From NCBI RefSeq assembly GCF_016902615.1, contig NZ_JACJMB010000010.1:1-64000 (forward strand): a DNA stretch of 64,000 nucleotides, read 5' to 3'. Origin of the DNA: Collinsella tanakaei. GTDB taxonomy: Bacteria; Actinomycetota; Coriobacteriia; Coriobacteriales; Coriobacteriaceae. The translations under genes and the position numbers were made by a program. Below the pieces are notes generated by a model. That model saw only the letters and a list, made by a program, of their open reading frames with translations. It was not told the DNA's origin and searched no databases. Shown here piece by piece: positions 55,898 through 64,000 of this stretch; the stretch's first letter is position 1, and every line of letters begins with the position of its first letter.

Positions 55898-55931
55898 AAG
55901 GGCTCCGGAGCGCGCATGCCCCGGAGCCCTT
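55898..55931 (-). terminator. Hairpin between grpE and dnaJ
   Basis: AAGGGCTCCGG (55898-55908) pairs with CCGGAGCCCTT (55921-55931). On the minus strand TTCAAC adds to two T of the stem. It may reduce read-through from dnaK-grpE into dnaJ. Confidence 0.65.
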
Positions 55932-55937
55932 CTGACG

Positions 55938-56765
55938 TTACTCCTCGGCCCCCTCGGCGGCATCGCCCACTGGCTGTTCCTCAGGTTCCGGCGCCGGGCG
56001 CTTGGCGCCTCCATAGGTCACCGTGACCATGGCCGAGCGCAAGATGCGGTCGCCCATGCGGTAGCCCTTCTGGTACACGTCGCGCACCGTCTCGTCGTAC
56101 GCCTCGGTGTCCTCGACGCGTCCGACCGCTTGGTGCTCAAGCGGGTTGAACGGCTCGCCCTTAGGGTCGATGACCTCGACGCCCTCGTGCTCGAACACGC
56201 TCAGAAGCTTCGAGTGCACCGCATCGACACCGTCGACGAACTGCTTGAAGTCGTCGGACAGCTCAAGGGAACGCGCGTGGTCGACCGCGCGCTCGACGTC
56301 GTCGACGACAGGCAGCAGCGCGCTCACGAGCTTCTCGGTGGCGCGGGACTGCTCGGCCAGGCGCTCCGCCGCCGTGCGGCGACGGTAGTTCTCCCAGTCG
56401 GCCTGCAGGCGGGTCGCGCGGTCGGCGGCCTCGGTCGCCTTCGTCTCGGCGGCCTTCTGCGCCTCGGCGGCGGACTCAAGCTCGGCACGAACCTCGGCGA
56501 GCTCGTTTTGCACCTGCTCGTACTTCACCTTGAAGTCGTCGTTCGCGGCCTCCTCGCCGGCGCGGATGGCGGCCTCGACCATTTCCTCCTCGGTCATGGC
56601 GGACACCTCCTTCTCAGCGGTCTCAGCGTCGTTCTCGACGGTTTCGGTCTCGGCAGCCTCGCATGCCTCGTCAGCTGCCTCTACGGGAATCTTCACGTCC
56701 TTCTCCTCAGCATCCGCGGAGGCGGCAGCGGCGGCCGCCTCCGTGTGGTCATTGCGGGCGGACAT
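55938..56765 (-). CDS. grpE: Nucleotide exchange factor GrpE
   Basis: 275 aa, longer than the usual 190-210 because of a 75-residue acidic N-terminal extension. The coiled coil covers about 75-140 (EQVQNELAEVRAELESAAEAQ), ending in LQADWENYRRRTAAER. The beta-wing domain is at about 150-250 (LLPVVDDVERAVDHA, FNPLEHQAVGRV, YQKGYRMGDRILRSAMVTV). It releases ADP from DnaK. ATG 56765 lies 2 bases after the dnaK stop. Confidence 0.96.
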   Translation of the reverse strand: MSARNDHTEAAAAAASADAEEKDVKIPVEAADEACEAAETETVENDAETAEKEVSAMTEEEMVEAAIRAGEEAANDDFKVKYEQVQNELAEVRAELESAAEAQKAAETKATEAADRATRLQADWENYRRRTAAERLAEQSRATEKLVSALLPVVDDVERAVDHARSLELSDDFKQFVDGVDAVHSKLLSVFEHEGVEVIDPKGEPFNPLEHQAVGRVEDTEAYDETVRDVYQKGYRMGDRILRSAMVTVTYGGAKRPAPEPEEQPVGDAAEGAEE

Positions 56766-56767
56766 GA

Positions 56768-58666
<1,899 letters not shown>

Positions 58667-58777
58667 GATATATCCCTCTTCTTTCTTGTTGCTTTTCGGG
58701 TGGCTCCGAGAGGGCCCGGCGCCACGCGTTTTTTCTCGTTCGACCTTTACTATATCCCCTTATAGGCTCGGCTATAC

Positions 58778-58810
58778 AAAATCTAAGTCATTCCATATAA
58801 GATTTTCTAA
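58778..58810 (-). promoter_or_regulatory. dnaK heat-shock operator
   Basis: AAAATCTAAGTC (58778-58789), a 10-base spacer and AGATTTTCTAA (58800-58810) repeat the layout found at clpB (21862-21894). The spacers differ in sequence but not in length. A minus-strand TATAGC or TATAGT just downstream may be the -10. The dnaK ATG is about 110 bases away. Confidence 0.75.
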
Positions 58811-59089
58811 AAAAGTTTAGACAGCCCCCGAACGGGAGCCGACGGCGAACGCCTCGGGCGCATCGCCGGCATATCCGGACTCCAAGGGCCGCGTTTCCTG
58901 CGCAAACGGCCGCAACCCCTTGTCTTCGCAGCTAGTAAGCCTAAGCTGACTTGACGAAAGGAAGAAAAAAGCAGACGCCGAGGCTTGCAATGGCGTTCCC
59001 TCGTGGTATGTTAGGCCCAGAACAGCTCGGCCCGCGCTCGCCTGCGCTGCCGAGTGCAATGTGTACCGCACAGAGAGAGGATAACTACT
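58811..59089 (+). promoter_or_regulatory. dnaK-ferredoxin gap with ferredoxin promoter
   Basis: TTGCAA (58985-58990) and TATGTT (59007-59012) are 16 bp apart on the plus strand, about 78 bases before the ferredoxin ATG. No gene was recognised in the rest of the gap. Confidence 0.5.
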
Positions 59090-59272
59090 ATGGCCAAGCC
59101 TATCATTGATGCTGATGAGTGCATCGCCTGCGGCGTCTGCGTCGACACCTGCCCCCAGGGCGTTCTCGAGCTCAACGACGTTGCCACGGTGACCGACGAG
59201 GACTCCTGCATCGCCTGCGGCGCTTGCCAGGAGGCCTGCCCGGCCGGCGCCATCACCGAGATCGAGGAGTAA
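59090..59272 (+). CDS. 2[4Fe-4S] ferredoxin
   Basis: 60 aa with two clusters: CIACGVCVDTCPQG and CIACGACQEACPAG. It is a clostridial-type electron carrier for anaerobic metabolism such as pyruvate oxidation and hydrogenases. ATG 59090 follows GAGAGAGGAT. Monocistronic, with its own terminator. Confidence 0.97.
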   Translation: MAKPIIDADECIACGVCVDTCPQGVLELNDVATVTDEDSCIACGACQEACPAGAITEIEE

Positions 59273-59312
59273 ACTCCCCGCCTATCGGCTGCGCTCACGT
59301 GCACGCACGCAC

Positions 59313-59345
59313 AAGCCCGGATCCTCAGGGGTCCGGGCTTTCTTG
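59313..59345 (+). terminator. Terminator after ferredoxin
   Basis: AAGCCCGGA (59313-59321) pairs with TCCGGGCTT (59332-59340), followed by TCTTG. Confidence 0.8.
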
Positions 59346-59397
59346 TTATTACATATATAGTAGATGGCTGCGGATGAGCCGTCCGCGCGCTCGCACG

Positions 59398-59985
59398 CTA
59401 ATAGGGGGCGCCCGCGGGCGGGATCTGCTTGAGATAGGCCCACATGCGCTGCTTCTCGCGCGGGTCTGACAGCGCGGCCTCAAAGCCGTCGAGCGGCAGC
59501 ACCCGGCGCCCGAGCACGTGCGCCACGAGCCCCGGCGACAGCATCGCCACATCGAAATCCTCTATCACCACAAGCGCATCGGCGTAGGCGTCGCGCATGA
59601 CGTCCGTCGCCGTGGTATCGAGCAGCACGACCGCCTCGGGATCAAGCGTCTCCATCGCCTCGTGGAAAACATCAGGGCCGATGAGCTCGCCTGCGGGCGC
59701 TGCGGCATCGGCGTCTGCCGCAGCATCTCCCGCGCGCACCGCGATACCGCAGAAATCCTCGGGGGCGTAGCCGATCGCCGTCAGGGCGGCGCGCAGGGCG
59801 ACGCCATCCGGCCCCGCGAGCAGCTCCCCGCCCGCCAGCTCGGCATCGTCCAGATCCCCTTTGACCAGCACGATCGGCGAGAGGGCGTTGCCCACCATGC
59901 GGACGCCGCGCGCCGCCAGGCTATCGAGCTGGTCGTCCAGCGCAGCCGCGAACGCCTCTTTGCGCTCAGCCGTAGAAATGTGCAT
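59398..59985 (-). CDS. Hypothetical protein (195 aa)
   Basis: Not recognised. It begins MHISTAERKEAFAAALDDQLDSLAARGVRMVGN and has alternating strands and helices (PIVLVKGDLDD, AVVLLDTTATDVMRDAYADALVVIEDFDV), ending KQRMWAYLKQIPPAGAPY. No signal, membrane segment or metal motif is seen. ATG 59985 follows GGAGGG. It converges with ferredoxin and is divergent from trx. It looks like a soluble alpha/beta protein of normal codon use. Confidence 0.75.
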   Translation of the reverse strand: MHISTAERKEAFAAALDDQLDSLAARGVRMVGNALSPIVLVKGDLDDAELAGGELLAGPDGVALRAALTAIGYAPEDFCGIAVRAGDAAADADAAAPAGELIGPDVFHEAMETLDPEAVVLLDTTATDVMRDAYADALVVIEDFDVAMLSPGLVAHVLGRRVLPLDGFEAALSDPREKQRMWAYLKQIPPAGAPY

Positions 59986-60179
59986 GGGGCCCTCCTATCC
60001 GTCAGGCAGCATCATAGCGCTCCCGGACACGCCGCGCCCCGGAGGCGGGGCGATTCGTCCGAGTGCATGTGCGGCAGAAAAATGACACCGAGGCATCGTG
60101 CATCGACATCCCGCAAGTGGGTATAACCCCCAACGTACCAGACGACCCGCGCCTCCGCGCAGTCAATAGGAGGAACGCC

Positions 60180-60500
60180 ATGGCTACCATCATCGAGGCC
60201 ACCCCCCAGAACTTCAACCAACTGCTCACGTCCGACCTGCCCGTCCTCATCGACTTCTGGGCCCCGTGGTGCGGCCCGTGCCGCACGCTTTCCCCCATCG
60301 TCGACGAGCTCGCCGATGAGCTCGAAGGCAAGCTCGTCGTCGCCAAGTGCAACGTCGACGAGAACCAGGACCTCGCCATGAAGTACGGCGTCATGTCCAT
60401 CCCCACTCTCGTGATGCTCAAGGCTGGCCAGGAGGCCATGCGCACCGTTGGCGCCATGCCGAAGGCACGCCTTGCTGCTGAAATCGAGAAGGCGCTCTAG
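60180..60500 (+). CDS. trxA: Thioredoxin
   Basis: 106 aa. Active site WCGPC at 30-34 in DFWAPWCGPCR, with the cis-Pro in MSIPTLVML. ATG 60180 follows TAGGAGG. It reduces disulfides in the cytoplasm. The upstream 194 bases contain TATAAC (60122-60127) as a possible -10. Confidence 0.97.
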   Translation: MATIIEATPQNFNQLLTSDLPVLIDFWAPWCGPCRTLSPIVDELADELEGKLVVAKCNVDENQDLAMKYGVMSIPTLVMLKAGQEAMRTVGAMPKARLAAEIEKAL

Positions 60501-60550
60501 AGATCCCCTTCCCTTCCTTCCCTTCTCGCGATAACGAGACGCCTTCCCGT

Positions 60551-60587
60551 ACGGGGCGGGCCGCAGACTGTCTGCGGCCCGCCCCGT
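60551..60587. terminator. 17-bp perfect hairpin after thioredoxin
   Basis: ACGGGGCGGGCCGCAGA (60551-60567) pairs with TCTGCGGCCCGCCCCGT (60571-60587) around a 3-base loop. It has no T-run on either strand, so termination would be of the stem-only kind. Confidence 0.6.
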
Positions 60588-60667
60588 CGCATATCTGGCG
60601 GCAGTCGCCATGATTGGCTCGTAGTACACTGGTGCGAACACGAGAACACCCGTCCGAGGAGACGACT

Positions 60668-60916
60668 ATGCACGATACCGGCATGAACATGAGCCAGCTC
60701 GCCATGAGCGTGAAGCAGATCGACGACACGATCGCGCTCGCCCGCTCGTGGAGCCACGACCTGATGCACGCGACCGAGGCCTACGACATGGAGCGCATCG
60801 GCACCAAGCTGCGCGGTGCCATGGATGCGCTCGCCGAGGCGAGAAGCGCCCTCGAGGGATATGAGGATGCGATCGAGGCGGACCACAACGCCGTCGGCAC
60901 CGTCAGGCTGGTGTAA
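60668..60916 (+). CDS. Small helical protein leading the nikR-hyp operon (82 aa)
   Basis: No family recognised. It is predicted mostly helical and holds several Met and His residues near the start (MHDTGMNMSQLAMSVKQIDD) and SWSHDLMHATEAYDMERIG; it ends DHNAVGTVRLV. ATG 60668 follows GAGGAG. It stops 2 bases before nikR, so the genes are co-transcribed. A role in nickel handling is inferred only from position. Confidence 0.75.
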   Translation: MHDTGMNMSQLAMSVKQIDDTIALARSWSHDLMHATEAYDMERIGTKLRGAMDALAEARSALEGYEDAIEADHNAVGTVRLV

Positions 60917-60918
60917 CC

Positions 60919-61368
60919 GTGGGCGCTCCCGAGTCGAATGGCGAGCTCGTCCGGTTCTCCGTCGCCGTGCCCGATGACATGCTGAACGACTTCGACGCGC
61001 TCATCACCCGGCGGGGCGAGGCGCGCAACCGCTCCGAGGCCATCCGCGACCTCATGCGCGCCGCCCTCGTGCGCGATCGCGCCCGCACGCCCACAGCCCA
61101 GGTCATCGGCTCGCTCACGATGATCTACGACCACCATGTCGCCGACCTCGCGCGGCGCCTGGGCGATATCCAGCATGAGTACACCGACGAGATCGTCTCG
61201 ACCATGCACGTGCACCTCGATCACCACAACTGCCTGGAGATCCTTGCCGTCAAGGGTACGGGTGCGCGCGTCTACGAGCTTGCCGACAAGCTGCTCGGCA
61301 TGCGCGGCGTCCACCACGGCGAGCTCACCTGCGCCGCAACCGACGCGAGCCTGGACATGCACGCATGA
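60919..61368 (+). CDS. nikR: Nickel-responsive regulator NikR
   Basis: 149 aa. The N-terminal ribbon-helix-helix is LVRFSVAVPDDMLNDFDALITRRGEARNRSEAIRDLM. The ACT-like nickel domain keeps all four ligands, His86, His97, His99 and Cys105 (MHVHLDHHNCLEIL), spaced as in E. coli NikR. GTG 60919 is the start. Its stop overlaps hypF (ATGA). It should tune nickel uptake or hydrogenase genes; here it is co-transcribed with hypF. Confidence 0.94.
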   Translation: MGAPESNGELVRFSVAVPDDMLNDFDALITRRGEARNRSEAIRDLMRAALVRDRARTPTAQVIGSLTMIYDHHVADLARRLGDIQHEYTDEIVSTMHVHLDHHNCLEILAVKGTGARVYELADKLLGMRGVHHGELTCAATDASLDMHA

Positions 61369-63767
61369 GCGGATCTCGTCACGTCCACATCCACGTCACG
61401 GGCATCGTGCAGGGCGTCGGCATGCGCCCCTTCGTCTACCGCGAGGCGACAGCCCACGGCATCTTCGGCTCGGTGCTGAACGCAGGCGACGGGGTCCACA
61501 TCGACGCCGAGGCGGCCCCGGATGATATCGATGCCTTCGTCCGCGACCTCGCCGCACACGCCCCCGCAGCCGCCCGCATCGAGCATATCGAGGTGCGCGA
61601 CGCCGACCCCGATACCGACGCCTCGCCCGGCTTCCGCATCATCGCCTCAGATGGCACCGGGCGCCGCACGACGCTCGTGTCCCCCGATATCGCAACCTGC
61701 GACGACTGCCTCCGCGAGCTCTTCGACCCCGCGGACCGGCGCTTCCACTACCCCTTTATCAACTGCACGAACTGCGGCCCGCGCTTCACCATCATCAAGT
61801 CGCTGCCCTATGACCGGCCGGCGACCTCGATGAGTGATTTCCCCATGTGCCCCGCCTGCGCGCACGAGTACGCCGATCCCGGCGACCGCCGTTTCCACGC
61901 GCAACCCGACGCCTGCTTCGCATGCGGGCCGCACATCACCTGGCGCGAACACGACGCCGAGGGCATCCTGCATGGGCGCGACCTTCGGCTAAGCGACGCG
62001 ATCATCGTGCGCTGCTGCGAGCTCATCGCCGCAGGCGGCATCGTGGCCATCAAGGGCCTCGGCGGCTTTCACCTGTGCTGCAACGCAGCGGATGAGCAGG
62101 CGGTCACCGAGCTGCGCCGCCGCAAGCGACGCGGCAACAAGCCCCTCGCCATCATGGTCGCAACGCTTGAGGAGGCGCGCGGTCTGTGCGAGATCGACGA
62201 TGCGGAAGCGCAGATCCTCACGGGCACGGTGCGCCCCATCGTCCTTCTGCGCCGGCGTGCAAGCTGCCCGCCGGATGCGCTCGCACCCTCAGTCGCCCAC
62301 GGGCTTCCCGAGCTCGGCGTCATGCTGCCCTACACCCCGCTGCAGCATCTGCTGCTCGCCGCGGCGGCGCACATGGGTATCCGATCCCTCGTCATGACCA
62401 GCGGCAACATCAGCGCGGAGCCCATCGAGACCGACGATGAGACGGCCTGGGAGCGCTTGGGCGACATCGCCGACGCCCTGCTCGGCAACGACCGCGCCAT
62501 CCTGTCGCGCTACGACGACTCGGTCGTGCGCGTCTGGCGCGGCCGCATCCTGCCCGTCCGCCGCGCCCGCGGCTTCGCCCCCAACCCCCTACCGCTTCCC
62601 GACAAGGACGCCCTCTCGGTGCTCGCATGCGGATCTGAGCAGAAGGCGACGCTCGCCATCACGCGCGCGGCAGACGGAAACGTCCAGTGCTTCGTCTCGC
62701 AGCACATCGGTGACGTGGAGAACGCTTCGACGCTTTCCGCCTGGCACGACGCCCGCCATCGCTTCGAGCGGCTGTTCGACCTCAGCCCCCAAGCGCTCGC
62801 CTGCGACGCGCACCCCACCTACCTCACGAGCCAGTGGGCGCGCGGCGAGCGCGAGCGCACGAAGGCCCCCCTCATCGAGGTCCAGCACCACCATGCCCAC
62901 ATCGCCTCGGTTATCGCCGAGGCCGTCTGCACGGGTGCGCACGATGCCGCCGAGCCGGTTATCGGCGTCGCCTTCGACGGCACCGGCGCCGGCGACGACG
63001 GAGCCGTCTGGGGTGGCGAGTTCCTCGTCGCGACGCTTACCGGATACACCCGCGCCGCGCATATCTCCTACTGGCGCCTGCCGGGCGCGGCGGCGAGCAT
63101 CCGCGACGCGCGCCGCTGCGCGCTCGGCCTGCTCACCGCGACCGGCATGCTCGCGCACCCCGGCGCCGCGCCCTTGCTCGCACGCCTCTCGGAGCGCGAG
63201 CGCTCCGTCACGGACACGATGATCGCGCGCGCCATCAACAGCCCGCTCACCTCGAGCGCCGGACGCCTGCTCGACGCCTGCGCCGCGCTCCTTTGCATCT
63301 GCGACACTGCGACCTACGACGGAGAGCCCGCCATCATGCTGGAGGCGGCGGCGCATGCGGCGGCGGCATGCGGCGACGTCCCGGTCCGGCTCGCGCTGCG
63401 GCGCCCGGATGACGCCGCGGCTCCGCTCGCGCTCGACCCCACCCCGCTCGTCGAGCGCCTGCTCGACGGCATCGCGCGCAAAGAGACCGCCGGCGCGCTC
63501 GCTCGTCTCGTACACGAGTCGCTTGCGCAGGCGATCTGCGACACCGTGCACGAGATCTCCCGCGCAACCGGCATCCGCACCGCGGCGCTTTCCGGCGGCG
63601 TCTTCATGAACCGGCTTGTGCTCGAGCGCACCGCCCAGCTGCTCGAGCGCGCGGGCATGACCGTGCTCGTACCGCACACCGTGCCCATGAACGACGGCTG
63701 CATCGCCTATGGCCAAGCCGCCGTCGCCTCCGCCCGTCTCGCCGCACCCCGGGCACGCGCTGTATAG
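61365..63767 (+). CDS. hypF: Carbamoyltransferase HypF
   Basis: 800 aa. HypF makes the thiocarbamate on HypE that becomes the CN ligands of [NiFe]-hydrogenase. Order: acylphosphatase domain (about 1-92; GIVQGVGMRPFVYREA), two zinc-finger pairs (CDDCLRELFDPADRRFHYPFINCTNCGP; CPACAHEYADPGDRRFHAQPDACFACGP), YrdC-like domain (IKGLGGFHLCCNA), and the Kae1-like domain (HHAHIASVIAEA, GVAFDGTGAGDDG, ALSGGVFMN). The full length fits the family. Confidence 0.96.
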   Translation: MSGSRHVHIHVTGIVQGVGMRPFVYREATAHGIFGSVLNAGDGVHIDAEAAPDDIDAFVRDLAAHAPAAARIEHIEVRDADPDTDASPGFRIIASDGTGRRTTLVSPDIATCDDCLRELFDPADRRFHYPFINCTNCGPRFTIIKSLPYDRPATSMSDFPMCPACAHEYADPGDRRFHAQPDACFACGPHITWREHDAEGILHGRDLRLSDAIIVRCCELIAAGGIVAIKGLGGFHLCCNAADEQAVTELRRRKRRGNKPLAIMVATLEEARGLCEIDDAEAQILTGTVRPIVLLRRRASCPPDALAPSVAHGLPELGVMLPYTPLQHLLLAAAAHMGIRSLVMTSGNISAEPIETDDETAWERLGDIADALLGNDRAILSRYDDSVVRVWRGRILPVRRARGFAPNPLPLPDKDALSVLACGSEQKATLAITRAADGNVQCFVSQHIGDVENASTLSAWHDARHRFERLFDLSPQALACDAHPTYLTSQWARGERERTKAPLIEVQHHHAHIASVIAEAVCTGAHDAAEPVIGVAFDGTGAGDDGAVWGGEFLVATLTGYTRAAHISYWRLPGAAASIRDARRCALGLLTATGMLAHPGAAPLLARLSERERSVTDTMIARAINSPLTSSAGRLLDACAALLCICDTATYDGEPAIMLEAAAHAAAACGDVPVRLALRRPDDAAAPLALDPTPLVERLLDGIARKETAGALARLVHESLAQAICDTVHEISRATGIRTAALSGGVFMNRLVLERTAQLLERAGMTVLVPHTVPMNDGCIAYGQAAVASARLAAPRARAV

Positions 63768-63910
63768 CATGCGCGTCGATGCGGCCGTCCTGGACCTGCC
63801 GGCGCGTCGACGCGCGTTGCCCCAATGTTCCGGGCGCGGTACCATTTTCCCGATTGAACGTCATGCGACGAGGGGTACTCCCCCTGCGCCATGTAGAAAG
63901 GAAGGCGCAT

Positions 63911-64000
63911 ATGTGCCTTGCTGTTCCCGGTAAGCTGCTCTCCATCGAGGCGGACGGCAGCGCCGTCGTCGACATGCTCGGGGCGCGCCGCGAGGTGTCG
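63911..64000 (+). CDS. hypC: Hydrogenase maturation chaperone HypC, N-terminal part
   Basis: The first 30 codons (MCLAVPGKLLSIEADGSAVVD) are the HypC/HupF N-terminus, with the essential Cys2. ATG 63911 follows AAAGGAAGG. It passes the Fe(CN)2CO unit to the hydrogenase large subunit. The gene continues outside the window. The 143-base gap after hypF has no gene. Confidence 0.95.
   Translation, partial: MCLAVPGKLLSIEADGSAVVDMLGARREVS

Overview
The window is bacterial chromosome, GC-rich and densely coded. It most likely comes from a gut actinobacterium of the class Coriobacteriia, probably close to Collinsella. This rests on the gene set: an actinobacterial dnaK-grpE-dnaJ-hspR order, a phosphoketolase, PTS plus 6-phosphoglycosidase sugar loci, a HisZ-HisG fusion, a Gx-transporter/ApbE pair, LPXTG and SLH surface proteins, and hydrogenase-maturation genes with NikR. 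No search was run, so the taxonomy is an inference. CDS coordinates include the stop codon.

Layout. 1-2.4 kb: histidine biosynthesis (hisD partial, hisZG fusion). 2.6-6.7 kb: phosphoketolase xfp and a LacI-type regulator, with a LacI-type operator in the presumed xfp promoter. 6.8-11.5 kb: Gx transporter and ApbE, a small conserved-looking protein, and a secreted papain-like protease with SLH repeats. 11.6-13.9 kb: an accessory stretch less GC-rich than its surroundings, with a split GIY-YIG gene, a gene remnant, a DinJ-YafQ toxin-antitoxin pair and a tRNA-Arg(CCT). 14.1-19.0 kb: small proteins, then an alpha-glucoside PTS and GH4 hydrolase divergent from an RpiR regulator. 19.1-22.1 kb: clpB, its heat-shock operator, and a 100-bp perfect palindrome. 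22.1-26.2 kb: ferredoxin-type aldo/keto reductase, MFS exporter, lipoprotein, hydrolase. 26.5-28.7 kb: secreted Asp/Cys/His-rich protein, ECF sigma factor and RsgI-like anti-sigma factor. 28.8-31.3 kb: amino-acid ABC transporter with a cysteine-rich small protein. 31.5-34.0 kb: LPXTG surface protein. 34.2-36.5 kb: MFS pump with MarR regulator and a cysteine-rich small-domain protein. 36.7-37.8 kb: a solitary YhcG/DUF1016 nuclease. 37.9-42.6 kb: a redox/detoxification operon (cyclophilin-like protein, aldo/keto reductase, carboxymuconolactone decarboxylase-like protein, AEC transporter, cupin) divergent from a LysR regulator. 42.7-46.3 kb: flavodoxin-like protein, ABM monooxygenase, TetR, metallo-beta-lactamase-fold protein, a 202-bp MITE-like element and a phosphatase. 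46.5-48.8 kb: GH1 hydrolase beside an antisense PTS EIIC remnant and a DUF1016 remnant. 48.9-54.1 kb: LysR, then an ABC-exporter operon ending in an XRE membrane regulator. 54.2-58.8 kb: dnaK-grpE-dnaJ-hspR. 59-64 kb: ferredoxin, unknown protein, thioredoxin, then a nickel/hydrogenase-maturation operon (82-aa protein, nikR, hypF, hypC partial).

The most informative links are between distant parts. The same 33-bp operator layout lies upstream of clpB and dnaK, about 37 kb apart, and the likely reader, HspR, is the last gene of the dnaK cluster. Most local regulators (LacI, RpiR, MarR, LysR, TetR, DinJ) sit next to an inverted repeat in the adjacent promoter region.
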